DNA of 64,000 nucleotides, from assembly GCA_036674765.1 (NCBI GenBank), contig JARVKI010000083.1, positions 62,001 to 126,000 of the forward strand. The letters run 5' to 3'. Made by a program: the position numbers and the translations under genes. Every line of letters begins with the position of its first letter. Within the stretch, counting starts at the first letter, position 1. This DNA is from Seiridium cupressi. Its lineage: Eukaryota; Ascomycota; Sordariomycetes; Amphisphaeriales; Sporocadaceae. Below, one piece after another: positions 12,108 through 23,815 of the stretch. A model generated the notes under the pieces. It was not told the origin of the DNA and ran no database searches. It saw only the letters and a list, made by a program, of their open reading frames with translations.

Positions 12108-13513
12108 ATGATCGCAATGAGGTCGAGATCGCTTATCTCAGTCCTGCTGCTTCTAGCGAGCAGTGCAGTAACAGTGCTAGGAGACAAGCCTGTCTCTTAC
12201 GATGGCTACAAAGTTTTCCGCATCAAGACTCACGGTCACACGTCTGCAATCCGGGAGCAGCTTGAATCTTTGTCACTGGATGAGTGGAGCCACGAAATTG
12301 ATCACGTCGACGTTGCGGTATCGCCAGAGCAACTTGCTGCTTTTGAAGCACTTGGTCTTGAGACCCATGTGATGCACGACAACCTAGGCAGCTCAATTGC
12401 CACTGAGTCCTCGTCAACCACTAAGTGGAAGCGCCAGGCCAATGATCCATATTGGTTTGACTCATACCATGATTACGAGGACCACATTCAGTACTTCAAT
12501 GACATCCAGGCAACCTATCCTAACAGTTCCGAAGCCATCTCTTCCGGCTATTCATACCAGAACAGGAGCATCTACGGCCTCCACCTCTGGGGTGCCGATG
12601 GTCCTGGAAAGCCAGCGGTTTTGTATCATGGCACCGTACACGCCAGGGAATGGATCGCAGCACCGGTTAGTATCCTGGACACTTGAGAGTACACAAGGGC
12701 TAAGTTTTCCAGGTCGTTGAATACATCACTCTGCAGCTGCTTCAAGGATATGAAAGCGGAGATGAGGATATCCAAGAACTTCTGAACAAATATGATTTCT
12801 ACGTCTTCCCATTCGTTAACCCAGATGGTATGAACCTTTGCAGCCTTCGAACAGCAGGCTTCTGATTGCAAGCAGGTTTCGTGTACACACAGACAACGAA
12901 CAGACTTTGGAGGAAGAACCGTCAGCCAGCGCCTCCTCCACCGGCTAACCAGAGCTGCTTCGGGCGTGACATCAACAGGAATTGGGAGTTCGCATGGGAC
13001 GCCAATCCCAACGGAGCCTCAACCAATCCCTGCTCTGAGACATACAAAGGGCTGGCACCATCGGACACGCCAGAGAATGCAGGTCTGGACAAGTTTGTTC
13101 GTCAGCTGAGGGATAGCGTTGGTATCAAGTTGTTCATCGACTGGCACAGCTACGGCCAGTACATTCTCTCGCCCTATGGGTATCGTAAGGACCTATACGC
13201 ACCTGAGCTCGGGAAATGGGAACAGGCATCATCACTAGTCAGTGAGGCGATCCGCGACAGCTCAGAGAGGCGCACGACTTTTACTTTCGGACCGAGTGGC
13301 GCGACTCTGTATACAACTACTGGCGCAGCCCCAGACCATGTCTACAGCATTGGCGGCGCCGACTTTTCGTACACTATTGAGTTGCCTGATACTGGAGATT
13401 ATGGATTCGTTCTTCCTCCGGAGCAAATCAGACCTACAGTTGAGGAACTCTGGGCAGGTCAGCAGGTTTTGCTTGGCATCCTGGACGCGGATTTCAGCGA
13501 CAATTATGTTTGA
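12108..13513 (+). CDS. Secreted zinc metallocarboxypeptidase, M14A family with propeptide
   Basis: Three exons, 12108..12665, 12713..12827 and 12876..13513, encode 436 aa. The first ATG of the frame (12108) opens a signal peptide ([18 protein letters not shown]). An N-terminal propeptide follows to about residue 105, ending near KWKRQ, a likely processing site. The peptidase domain carries the zinc ligands His178 and Glu181 in HAREW, the third ligand His315 in DWHSYG, an RDINRNW motif that binds the substrate carboxylate, and the catalytic Glu393 in TIELPDTG. All key residues of the carboxypeptidase A/B family are present, and the length is normal. It would trim C-terminal residues from peptides outside the cell. 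The choice between A-type and B-type specificity is not made here. Confidence 0.92.
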
Positions 13514-15095
13514 AACAGACGGGATAATTTTAGGGCCGCGTCTACTTTGTAGCCATCAGTATAATAGGAAGTGTACATGTTACAGTGATATGAAATGCCC
13601 AACGAGGAAAGAAGCGGATATATGTTGCGATCAATCAATTCAAGAAATGATGTGAACACCGTCCTCTTGTCTTCGTGTGAGAGCTCTGAAGAGCTCGAAT
13701 ATCTATCTTAGCAGGGATTTCCAGATTCATGGCTTTCCATCTGGGAATATAGTCCAATCCATATTGTACAATTACCCATACAACGTGTTCTTACAGAAAA
13801 TCCTTGAGCAAACTCCATATTAGTAGGCCGAATTAACACAATCTTGACATGTATTAAATAATCGAAATGTTATCGGGAATGCTTTAATGGTGCAAGATGG
13901 CGCCGCTTTTCTTTGTATGGGAGGATACTCAGAGAGCTTCTGAGATGGTTTCCTTTTGCACCGAATGAGGATATTGTGAGACTCGTTTTTGATGACTGAA
14001 ATAAGTGAGAACAGCGACAAATGAACATCCATCGCTGGGTAGCTTGGAAAAAATAGGTTCTACCATCAATTCGCTGGCGGCAGAACTCAATCATAGTGAT
14101 GACTCTTAACTACCATCGATGTGAGCCTTGGGTCATGTCTTGGATTCAATCATGTCTTACCTTAGTGGTTGTTTAGAAGTTGTCAGTTACGCGAAAAAGC
14201 ATATTTTGGACGTTGGCATTGTTGCCGAGATAATCCAAACTTCGCTTATGGCTAGATCTCATTGGTGGAGCTCTTACTAGTGTAGTTGAGGTGGACTATA
14301 TTTTCGTCTGATAGACTCTAAAGCAATGAGTACAACTCTAACTAACCTTGGCCTACTATAGAGGAGAGTCTAAAGCATCCCCCAAGTTTTTTTTCCGGTT
14401 GACAGATAACGGCCATACGGTGGACGGGACCGCTAAGAAAGCCCTCGACCGGCAAAAGATCACCAGTCAGACAACCATGGCATAGAACACTGGCGTTATC
14501 GAAGTTTGGGAAAACCCTAGCCAGTCGTAAGTCAAGCCTGGCAGGATTTCCTCGACTTGTATAGACACGTCGAACATCTTTTGTCCACAGATTCCAATGC
14601 AGCTCCAACTATAACGGTTACGGACGAGAGTAATCAGATCCAGTTCAGCTTCTGTCTCAACATGGCCTGAGTGAGCAGTAAAGCGCCATCGTGGCACGTT
14701 CTGGCCACGAGGCAGCTGAAACAAAAGAAACCCTTATGCCCACAATTGCCACGCAAATATTAGTATTTCCGTCTCACGATATTTTCGGAAGAAGAAAGTT
14801 CTTTTCTAGGCGAAGCATGTCAAGTCACAGTGGACTTGAGGCAGTCTCCCTCACTTATGACCGGCCGACTTGCACTTGTGGTGGGGTGTCTCATCCAAGT
14901 ATTACGATGAGTGTCGTGGAGCCTCATCGTCCACGGTACGTTTATTGCTACATGTTGCCTTCTATAAAGACTCTGGTTCGCTGATCCTTCCATTCTGGTC
15001 TTCAGGCGACTCCATGCAACCAGGCGGTTCCTATCATAACTTTTTAACATAACTGTTTGGCAGCTTACAAGAACCAGTATCAATCGATCAACGAA
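13514..15095. other. Intergenic between carboxypeptidase and LPMO genes
   Basis: About 1.6 kb with no supported gene. Overlapping short frames on both strands near 14340-14990 lack homology or splice signals. The last few hundred bases should hold the LPMO promoter. Confidence 0.45.
14963..14968 (+). promoter_or_regulatory. TATA-like box of the AA9 gene
   Basis: TATAAA lies 128 bp upstream of the ATG at 15096. The position is plausible and the match to the core element is exact, but short AT motifs are common. Confidence 0.3.
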
Positions 15096-16253
15096 ATGAG
15101 CAATTCTCAAACCTTTGTTACCGTAGCGGGCCTATTAGCCTATGCTGCAAGAGTCACTGCCCATGGGTATGTCAAGAATATCGTTATCAATGGAGTGTCC
15201 TACCCCGGATACGATCCAACAACCTTCCCTTACCAGTCAAACCCACCTATAGTGGTTGGCTGGTCGACATTACAGACTGATCTTGGATATGTGGAGCCCG
15301 CAGCGTTCGGTGCCCCAGATATAATCTGTCATCGGAGCGCAAAACCAGCCGGAGGACATGCCCGCGTGGCGGCCGGCGACTCCATCGCCCTCACCTGGAA
15401 CACATGGCCGGACTCCCACCATGGGCCGATTATTGACTACCTGGCGCCGTGCAACGGTCCTTGTGAGAGCGTTGACAAGACAAGCCTCAAATTCTTCAAG
15501 ATAGATGGCGCCGGCAAGGCAGACCCCAGCGCGACGTCCAGCCCGGGATACTGGGCCGACGACGTGATGATGGCAGACGGCCTTACTTGGCTCGTCCAGA
15601 TCCCGGCCTCCATTGCGCCAGGCAACTACGTACTGCGGCACGAAATCATCGCCCTGCATAGTGCCAACCAGCCGAATGGCGCTCAAGCGTATCCGCAGTG
15701 CTTCAACCTGGAAATCACGGGCTCTGGAGCAGACACACCGTCCGGCGTCCTGGGAACGCAACTATACAATAGTGCAGACCCGGGGATTCTGTACAATCTG
15801 TACACCACTCCCCAGCCGTCTTACACGGTGCCGGGCCCCCCTCTCATTGCGGGCGCGAGCTCAAGCGTGTCCCAGTCGAGCTCCCGCATCACGGCGAGCG
15901 CCACCGCAACGGTCGGTTATACCTGGACCACGAGCTCGCAGGCCAGTCCCACGAGTTCTAGCGCTGCCACGTCCACACCGTCGACGAGCTCTACTGCGAA
16001 TAGCTCATCTTCGAGTGTCCAGAGCACGTCGTCCTCTGCCGGTGTTAGCACTTCGAGCCCCCCAGCTACTACGTCCAAGACGTCGAAGACCAGCAGTTCA
16101 AGCACAGCGGCGATAGCAAGTTCCAGCCTGGTACCGCTTTATGGCCAATGCGGCGGCCAGAATTATCAGGGCTCGACGGATTGTGCGCAGCAGAAGGTGG
16201 TTTGCAACAAGCAGAACGACTACTATTCTCAGTGCATCTTTGTGCCTGCTTAG
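15096..16253 (+). CDS. AA9 lytic polysaccharide monooxygenase with C-terminal CBM1
   Basis: A single exon of 385 aa; the ATG at 15096 is the first in the frame. The signal peptide is cleaved before His23 ([10 protein letters not shown]), which becomes the N-terminal copper-binding His. The second histidine lies in the SHHGP motif (His108/109), and the axial Tyr199 is in QAYPQC, so the histidine brace is complete. After about residue 245 a Ser/Thr/Ala-rich linker of ~100 residues leads to a CBM1: YGQCGG, then three more Cys and a final YYSQC. The CBM1 has NYQG where WTG is more usual. The enzyme should oxidatively cleave cellulose or related beta-glucans outside the cell. The lack of introns sets it apart from the ten-exon GH3 gene nearby. 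Confidence 0.95.
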   Translation: MSNSQTFVTVAGLLAYAARVTAHGYVKNIVINGVSYPGYDPTTFPYQSNPPIVVGWSTLQTDLGYVEPAAFGAPDIICHRSAKPAGGHARVAAGDSIALTWNTWPDSHHGPIIDYLAPCNGPCESVDKTSLKFFKIDGAGKADPSATSSPGYWADDVMMADGLTWLVQIPASIAPGNYVLRHEIIALHSANQPNGAQAYPQCFNLEITGSGADTPSGVLGTQLYNSADPGILYNLYTTPQPSYTVPGPPLIAGASSSVSQSSSRITASATATVGYTWTTSSQASPTSSSAATSTPSTSSTANSSSSSVQSTSSSAGVSTSSPPATTSKTSKTSSSSTAAIASSSLVPLYGQCGGQNYQGSTDCAQQKVVCNKQNDYYSQCIFVPA

Positions 16254-17177
16254 ATGGACTGGAGGGTTGATCGACACGTACTTCACTGGGCCAGAGTGAA
16301 CGTCAATGTAGCAGTAATACGATAGGTAAATTCGACTATATGTATCAAATGATTCATCAGAAGAGAAATACCCACTATAATTTTTTCTTCGCGTCACCCT
16401 GAATATTGGTCCAACAGCCTTCGATGGCTCGCTACCAGAGTTTTGTCGAAACGGTGATTTAAAAGCCGCATGCACAAACGGAACAATGCAAGCCACCCGG
16501 ACAAATTCAAACGCCCGCGACAGTCGAGTCCCAAGAGGCGCAACCGAGCGACCAGACAAGTGTAAGCTTCACCGATCTTTTGAGGCTCCATGCGCTCTGA
16601 CGTGCAGGCTTGCTGATGCGTGGCGTTCCTTGTTGGTCATATCGTATGACCCCCAATCTCACTCAGCCTTACGCAATCTGATGTCAGGCGATGCATGATA
16701 CCTGCACCACCCAGAATGTCGGAAAGGAGGGAATGGGCTCGCATGCTTGACAGATGTTAATATGGAAATTCACTGCTGATTTTTCCTTCTATCGGGATAT
16801 CTCTGGGAATAGTTTGCAGCGTTTCATCCGATCTCAGCCAGCTAATCGTCCGAAGTGCCTCATCGGACATTAGCGGGTCGTTCACATGCTCAAATCCGTA
16901 TTGTTGAAAAGCTGGTCGATAGACGCGCGTGACGACACATTGAGGCTGAGCTTTATTGGTCTACACACTTATCAATGCAATATTCATTTCATGGTGTTTT
17001 CAAAGAACGCCGATGAGGAGCGAGGTCGAAGTTGGAATTTGCATTGTGATTTCTATATATCCACCCCGGCAAGGCATGCCCGTCGCTGCGCCTATATGCA
17101 TTCGTGATTCGTAGCGATTGTGTCTCATGACTACTGTTTATCATAACATCTCGTTATATTATAAGTAGTGCGCGGTA
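16254..17177. other. Intergenic, convergent 3' ends
   Basis: About 0.9 kb between the LPMO stop and the stop of the minus-strand 2EXR gene. Only short overlapping frames are present. No repeat or RNA gene was recognised. Confidence 0.45.
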
Positions 17178-18101
17178 TTAGTAGCCAACCCCGGTATATA
17201 TCCAGGTTACCGTGGCTGTCTCAAGATTCGGCGGCTGGAAATCCCCTAGAGTGCCTTCATCAGTCAACTTCTTTATCCAATTCTCAAATGTGTCCCTTAG
17301 GTCATGGACTTGGTAGCCGCGAGGGTGGGGGTCGATAGTTTGTTGCTGTTGTTTCGAGTGTCGTACGACGTGTTCCGGTCTGTCGACCTTTTCGAACTCG
17401 GGCTCGTAGCGTACCAATCTGCTTTGGTATGGCCGTCGCAGGAAGTAGTTATCGAAGTTGAAATTGACGTTGAAGTTGAAGTGATAAGGCTCGTACCAAT
17501 CATAGTGTTTCCATGGCAGTGACTGCCGATCCGGATCTCTCAACCTCAGGTTGAACGCGGACCGCTGGTATACCACCAAGATGATTGTTTTTAGCCGTCG
17601 AAACTTGGATATATGCTCCATGAATTTCTCCATATTTCTCTTTGTCTGTACTGTCTTATGGAAAAGCCTTAGGTGAAGACCAGTGTAAAAGCCCCATGAC
17701 GTGCCAAGGGCGATCCGGCAGGCTTTCGTACGCACAGCCTCGACTTGACTGAGCAGTCGAACGACCTTGAGCAGCCGCTTGACCTGCAAGTAGGAGTCCA
17801 GAAGCAGGATGTCTCGTGAGAGATCAATGTGCTTCACCGTGTTCGAGAACACCAGTGGTTTGTAACGACGTAGTACGGCGTGACGTGCATCTCGACAGAC
17901 CCTCGCTATTGCTGGCGGCGGTTCGTTGCGCACATCTGCAAACATAAGGCGACCCGACGGTGTTGATTGAGTCTGTGCAGAGCATGGTGAGTCCAGCACC
18001 TCGTACACTCTGGGCTCGGGCAGTGCATATCCCCAGATCTGATCTCGTAGCTCGAGCGGTAGCTTCGAGAACTGAGGGAAGTTTTGCGGTAGGCCAACCA
18101 T
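17178..18101 (-). CDS. 2EXR-domain protein
   Basis: One exon of 307 aa; the ATG at 18101 (MVGLPQNFPQF) is the first in the frame, which is open further upstream without a start. Residues about 8-40 (FSKLPLELRDQIWGYALPEP) are the diagnostic N-terminal segment of the fungal 2EXR family, followed by the usual ICRDARHAVL-like stretch (here ARVCRDARHAVLRRY). The rest is basic and aromatic, with a run of alternating Asn/Phe (FNFNVNFNFDNYF). The 2EXR family is large in ascomycetes and has no settled biochemical role; the N-terminus resembles an F-box-like helix pair. A TATATA-bearing palindrome lies about 95 bp upstream. Confidence 0.8.
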   Translation of the reverse strand: MVGLPQNFPQFSKLPLELRDQIWGYALPEPRVYEVLDSPCSAQTQSTPSGRLMFADVRNEPPPAIARVCRDARHAVLRRYKPLVFSNTVKHIDLSRDILLLDSYLQVKRLLKVVRLLSQVEAVRTKACRIALGTSWGFYTGLHLRLFHKTVQTKRNMEKFMEHISKFRRLKTIILVVYQRSAFNLRLRDPDRQSLPWKHYDWYEPYHFNFNVNFNFDNYFLRRPYQSRLVRYEPEFEKVDRPEHVVRHSKQQQQTIDPHPRGYQVHDLRDTFENWIKKLTDEGTLGDFQPPNLETATVTWIYTGVGY

Positions 18102-20917
18102 TGTCCAAGACCTCCTCCACAAATTTACTGTGAGTGACTTCAAAGTTGTGTAGTCTTTTTGCCCCTCTCTCAAGCGGTGACTGGTCCTTCTAGGTATATA
18201 TACAATCACGGACGATCGTGTTTGACTGTGGGGTTGACCCCGGAACCCGGCAAACTCGAGGTCTTCCCGAACCTGGAAACCCCGTGCTTGGACCCGGGTA
18301 GATAGGCTGGGCGGGAAACAGTTTGATTCGAGTTAGAAAGGCTCTAACAAGGCAAAAAGACGGGCTTGACTATGGTTGAGCATTGACAACGGAGATCTGG
18401 GTGTAAGGTACAGGAGGTGTTGTTTCAAAGCACATGTGAGGCATTGACGATCAAGCAAAACGCAGAGACCGGGAAGTGAGAAGACGGGCGTAAGGAAGCA
18501 TGTGCGACACGAAACGTAGTTAAAAGAACCCCTCCCGAGGGAAAGGATGTGGCTGTCAAGCCACCAGGTTTATTGAATCATCTGTCAAGAAAATAGGGTT
18601 GGGGCCATGGTGGAAAAGCAACCGGCCCTTGTAGAACCCGGGTATGACTTTCGACCATCGAGGGCCGCGCAAACCCATAAGACAGAGCCAACCTTGACCG
18701 GAAAGCATCCTAATGCGGACACCAAGCGACCCGTTGTGACACGGGTGTCATGGTCAGAGCGCTGACGTATCCAAGCAGCCGGGCGCTTTGGAGCGGAAGT
18801 ATCCCACTGCCCACGGTGATGGGGAGTCGTTCAAGGGCGGTGGTCAAGAACGTGGGAGACAAGGGTTGCAATGCGACTAAGATTCAAAACGATCCTAAGT
18901 GCGGACCCCGGGCGATAGGTGAGGGTTTGCGACAGTACGGGGGAGGCTATAAATGGATTATATAGGGTAGCCCCGTATTAATGCTGCACACCACGTTCAA
19001 TAGTCTCTTACCGCGGTTGGGATGGGCCATGGGCAGAATCCTTGCCTGTACTCGGCACGCGCGCAGTTGCCAGTGAGCCAGCAGACCACTGGCGAGCAGC
19101 CAACACCGCAGCTGACTGACGGGCAGGGAGACCTTGACTGGTCTACCGGCCCCGGCACGGTTTACGGCGGATGCATCTTGGCGGGACTGGCGGGCGTTTG
19201 CTGGCGTTTGCTACTGCGGCGTGACGTTACAGGAGGGAATATGCCGATGGACTGTCCACCGTAAGAGGTTAACGAGGTCGGGAGAGGCTGTGAAAATATA
19301 TTGTAGTGGGCTGACAAGCTGCTCTGCTGTCTGGTGCGTGAGCTCATTGCCCCCCCGAACTGCTGGGGCAGTCGACTATGGATGGATTCAGACGACGACA
19401 GGGCTACGGACTCGGTTGAGATGAAGATAAGACGAACAGAGTTCGGGAAACAGACGAGGAACCCTTGCCTGAGTTTATTGTGTAGCGTGTAGATTCATGG
19501 ATGAGCGAATTGAAGGAAGGAGACGACGGTCCAAGACACCGTCTGCCCCATCGCCAAGGTTTGGTGCTTTGGGAGGTCCTGCAGGGTGGGCTGTCCCCGG
19601 TAACAGTTAAACATGATAGCTTTTAGATGGTGCTAGGTGCATCTGCATACTATGTAGAGGGGGGGAAAAGAGGGTCCAAGTAATGTAGACTTGATTTGAA
19701 ACAAGAGCGCCGCTTCCCCCCTTCGAGCACTAAACTTAATTCTGCAATTGAAAGTGATCGGCCGAATATTACCGCTCAATGTGAAAAGAACAGAGAAGCC
19801 AGGCTCGACCAGGTCGCCGTCGCCAACCCCGCCGCGATCGAATCAAGGTGCGGCTGGCCACTATCGATAATAAAGTGTTAAGGTGGGGGACTTTAATCTA
19901 TCGCTGGCAGTAAAGTTTTGCCGGAACCGGCCGGCAGCCCCGCCAGACGCTTGGGCTCCGCTTTGCCAGCACTTTAAATTCGAAAAAAAATTCGAGCTGC
20001 ACCAACTCTTTTCCTTTGAAAGGGTGTGCGGCTGGCATAGACACAGTATGTTTCCCCTTTGCTCTGATCCCAATTCCCTCACCGGAACACTCTATGGATA
20101 TATTACAGTAGCGTCAGTCTTGCCACAGAACAACCCAATTGCAATCGGTATTTTCGCTCCAGCGTCGGTTCTTTGCTGTGGCCCTTCTAGGGCTGCTGAA
20201 GAGCCGCGGTGAGAATATCGGACATATCCCTTCCATAGCTATTCGTGCATCTTTTTAGTGGCAAGCCCGTGTCTATCCATGGTGTACCGCAGCCCTGGCT
20301 ATGTCCATCTTAGGGTAGCATGTTTTATTCAGCATCTGTTTGTTGCGCTGTACGATCTGTAGTCGATCCAAGTTTCAGGTGCGTAAGAGCTTGCAATTTG
20401 GCAAGACCGAGTGTACGGCTCGAATGATGGTGATGGTGAAGGTGATGGTGTGCGAAACGACACGAAAAGCTCAGGGTTGTATGCACCTTACTGCAGCTCT
20501 ACGCAAGGATTGTGACCTGAAGTCGTCAGCTCTTAAAGCTTCCAACACAGTTCAGTGCTGCCATCGAGGGCTGTCATTGGTTCTCTTACTTCACTTCCTC
20601 TCAAACACTGTCTACGCTGCTGGATTGGCTTTTGTTTCTGTCCCAAGGTGTGGATATAGGTTACATTGCGACTGCTTCGGCATGTTACCATTGCATCCGT
20701 ATGCTAGCATGAAGGACATTATGGAGCACGACTCCCCAGAACCAACGCGTATGCGCTGCGGATGCGGAAGAGTTTTTAAGCTCATTTACAAAGTGCTTGC
20801 ATTAGAGGGTATAGAACCTGTGAGCAGGCCTTCCTATAGCCCTCTTCTTACATGTAGACCGCAACTGGCGGCAAGCGGGATAATCGAAATAGGCAACTTC
20901 TCCGGCCGAGCTATAAC
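18102..20917. other. Long stretch without a supported gene; one weak small ORF
   Basis: About 2.8 kb. The palindrome GTATATATAC (18194-18203) probably belongs to the 2EXR promoter. ACCCGGGT occurs at 18292-18299 and 18636-18643. A TATAAAT near 18949 precedes an ATG-started 80-codon frame (19022..19264, encoding MGHGQNP...MDCPP) by about 70 bp; it has one hydrophobic patch and no known relative that I recognise. A short GATGGT-type microsatellite sits at 20426-20450. I do not call a gene here. Confidence 0.4.
20426..20450 (+). repeat. GATGGT-type microsatellite
   Basis: About four units of a 6-bp GATGGT-like motif with one variant unit (GAAGGT). It lies outside any supported coding exon, downstream of the TXNL1-like gene. 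Confidence 0.5.
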
Positions 20918-22241
20918 CTACTCACCCGGCTCGTCTCCGATCTTCTCCAATTTGCCCATCTCTCGCTTCTCGCCACTTTCTCCGATTAACCTCACCCGGT
21001 CCAATCGTACCTTCTCACTGTCGCCATCGCCGTCGACGACAAAAATAACGAGGCTGGTGATGTTCTGGAATCGCACAAACCGTAGACTGATATTGGCGGT
21101 GCCATTGGCGTTCCAGTCGCCCTCGTTGATCTCGATCTCTTGAGTCGGCGGGATGTCATCAGCCTCGTCGAAGCCCAGATTGTGAGGTCGATTGGTGAAG
21201 AGCTTGATGGTCTTCGGTCTCATGGGTATCTCGTCCTCATCCTCGTCGTCCCCAGCCTCCTGCGGCACAGACGTGATCTGGAGAAGTTGCCGTTAGTCAT
21301 ATGCGAGTCCACCTTCAAAGCGACTTAATGGTAGTGCTATACCTGTATAGTATGCAGCTTAACAGCTGAGTTGAGCGGGATGAACAGTAGAAGCTGCTCA
21401 TCAGTGTCGCTCTCTACCCAATCCTTGGCCTCGGGCGAGCTCTTTCCCAGTGCTGCAGGTTTGGGCTTATTGAACAGCGTACGAACCGAAAACTCGGAAT
21501 CCGCATTTAGCAACTCTAGGCCACGTATGTCGATGATGTCAGAAATGTCTGAATAGCCTCGTGGCAGATCTGCGCCGATCCACGTCATGCCGCCGCTGCC
21601 ACTAGTACCACTGCTGCTGCCACCAGCTTCACCGGCTGTCTCAATTTCGTTGCCAAGCTTCTCTAGAATAGATTTCAGTCTGGCGGGATCTGCGCCCTTT
21701 ACTTTGTCTACCACCTTGCCGTCGCGGAAGATGATGAATGTCGGTAGACTCGTAACAGCATAAGCTTGAGCGACTTCCTTGGCTCTGTCGCCTTCTGTGT
21801 TGACCTTTGTAAAGGTCGCAATGTTCGGTCTCGAGAGGGATTGAGATAGTTGCTCGTAAAAAGGGGCAATCTGCTTGCAAGGTCCGCACCAGTTGGCGTA
21901 GACTGACGATTTGTCAGCCTGATACTCATTCAACCTCGTGTTTGTAGAGGTGGTCGGGGCTAGAAGGCTTCGTGGATTCAAGCATGGTGGCCCAGGCGCC
22001 TCCTACGGCTCTTTACGGGAGACTAGGCCATTACGTTCTCAAGAACGCCCTCTCAAACTGATGTCTCGAAATGCGGCCGCAGTCACCAAGCGCATCTCTC
22101 GTCTCTCCGGTCACGATGATGGCGGGGTAGGCAGAGGCGGGCGTGGGAGGTGGTGAACTCACAGTCAGCAACGACGATGCGAGACTTGCCGAGGATCTCA
22201 CTGAACTGCTCGGGCGTCTGGATCTCGACCGTTTTCGACAT
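20918..22241 (-). CDS. Thioredoxin-like protein with C-terminal PITH domain (TXNL1/Txl1 type)
   Basis: Three exons: 22241..22163, 21902..21343 and 21277..20918, encoding 332 aa. The first intron is unusually long for this window (260 nt) and splits the codon just before the FYANWCGPC motif; Cys32 and Cys35 form the redox pair. The thioredoxin fold spans about residues 1-108, a Gly/Ser linker follows, and residues about 135-332 form the PITH domain (LLLFIPLNSAVKLHTIQ, then TIKLFTNRPHNLGFDEA and NISLRFVRFQNI). The domain order matches TXNL1/Txl1, which in other eukaryotes associates with the 26S proteasome through the PITH domain. The protein should be cytosolic or nuclear. It is divergent from the methyltransferase gene. 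Confidence 0.92.
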
Positions 22242-22697
22242 CTTGTAGGTGGAATTTCGGGCAACGTTGTGATCGCAAGATTCGTGGCGTCGGAGCTCTG
22301 AGCTGGAGGCAACAAAAGGTGACGGTGCAATCACTTTTTGGGCGATCCCTGCCAGGTACACAGGCGCTTTGCCGCTAGAAGCTTAGCCTCAAGATATGCC
22401 CAGATGCCCCGCGATGACAGCACAACGATGTTGACATTGAGTTTCCTATCGGCCATGGCGCCCGTTTCATGATACCCAACACTTGCCTCCAGATTTTCGG
22501 CATTTTCGGGCACTGTTCACTGGTAATCCTAAGCTGAGCTTAATAAAGATAGACGTGGTAACCAAACTTTACATCGCAAAGGTGGGCTTGTCTTGTTCAA
22601 GTTTGTGCCTCGGTACTTCTCCGTCCTACCATCAACCACCAAACCCCAATCACGAGAAGCCGATATTGGAGAATACAAAAACTCAATCTCAGTCAAA
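22242..22697. promoter_or_regulatory. Bidirectional promoter, TXNL1-like / methyltransferase
   Basis: Only 456 bp separate the two divergent start codons, so both promoters must lie here. No conspicuous TATA box was found on either side. Confidence 0.45.
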
Positions 22698-23815
22698 ATG
22701 TCTGGCCAAGACCACACCAATGCCCAACCAGTAGCTCACCCCGGCGACAAACATGATGTTCCTGACTACGAGGCACACGGTTCCTTCGCTTCACTAAAAG
22801 AAAGGATACAGCTGCACTACAATGTTGCCTCGGATTATTATTATTCTCTCTGGTACTGTCTCTTCACCCAGGTGGAAGATGTAGAGGATGGCTAACCATG
22901 ACAGGGGACAACATATCCACCATGGATACTTCAAATCCCCGAATGAGACCAAGGAGGAAGCCCAGATCAACCTCATTAAGTATCTCCTCGAGCTGTCTGC
23001 TTTACCCAAGTCGAGTAACGTTCTTGATGTCGGCTGTGGCATTGGAGGTACCTCTAGGTATCTAGCGAAAGAGATGGGTTGCAATGTCACTGGTATCACC
23101 ATCAGCGGCAAGCAGGTTGAAATTGCTCAGAGATTGACTCTTGCTGAGAGCCCCTCCACCAAGGACACAGGCTCATCGGATGTTATGCCCTTTCCTCCAG
23201 GCAGCGTCCGCTATCTTGAGCTGGATGCAGAGACTATGCTCCAGCACTTCTCAACAAATGGTGGCAAGCCGGAGAAGGGCTTTGATTGCGTTTGGATTTC
23301 CGAAGCGCTTTCACATTTCCCTAACAAACCGTTGTTCTTTGAGTCATCGTTTGCGCTGCTTGCAAGTGGTAGCACATCGCGCCTCGTGATCGCTGACTGG
23401 TTCAAAGCCCCTAATCTGAGCGACGAACAAGATAAGGCAGATATCAAGCCTATTGAGGATGGCATGCTGCTACCACCCATGTGCACCGCAGATGAGTATG
23501 TCGAGATGGCAAAGAAGGCGGGGTTCAAGCTGCACCAGGGCCCTGTAGATATCAGCAAGGATGTTGCTAAGACATGGTAAGTCGTTCCCTCCCCCATCGA
23601 ACTGTTTTCATGCAGCAAGTGGCCAAGCGTGAAGCAAGATCATTGACAAAAGTAGGGATATATCGTGGTCTCTCGTCTCTTCGCCCTCACTCTGGGCCTT
23701 TGCATTGTCGTGGGGCCGAGATGGCCTTTCCTTTCTCCAGGCATTTCGAGCCATGAGGAGGGGTTTTGCAAACGGAACATTCAGATATGCTCTGATTGTG
23801 CTTGAGAAGCCTTGA
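22698..23815 (+). CDS. Class I SAM-dependent methyltransferase (tocopherol/sterol methyltransferase-like)
   Basis: Three exons, 22698..22852, 22905..23576 and 23656..23815, give 328 aa. The second splice keeps the frame and adds the C-terminal WDISWSLV segment. The SAM-binding motif I is VLDVGCGIGGTSRYLA, followed by the acidic and later motifs GITISGKQVEIAQRL and CVWISEALSHFPNK. N-terminal LQ-HYNVASDYYYSLWGQHIHHGY resembles the opening of gamma-tocopherol methyltransferase-like and Erg6-like enzymes, which methylate small lipophilic substrates. The protein has a hydrophobic aromatic C-terminal part. The substrate is unknown; sterol methylation is unlikely because the usual sterol-binding regions are not evident. 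Confidence 0.82.

Noticed and set aside
20340..20917. Plus-strand frame running into the TXNL1-like gene
   Set aside because: It begins without an ATG, has no recognisable domain and overlaps the antisense of a well-supported gene for a third of its length.
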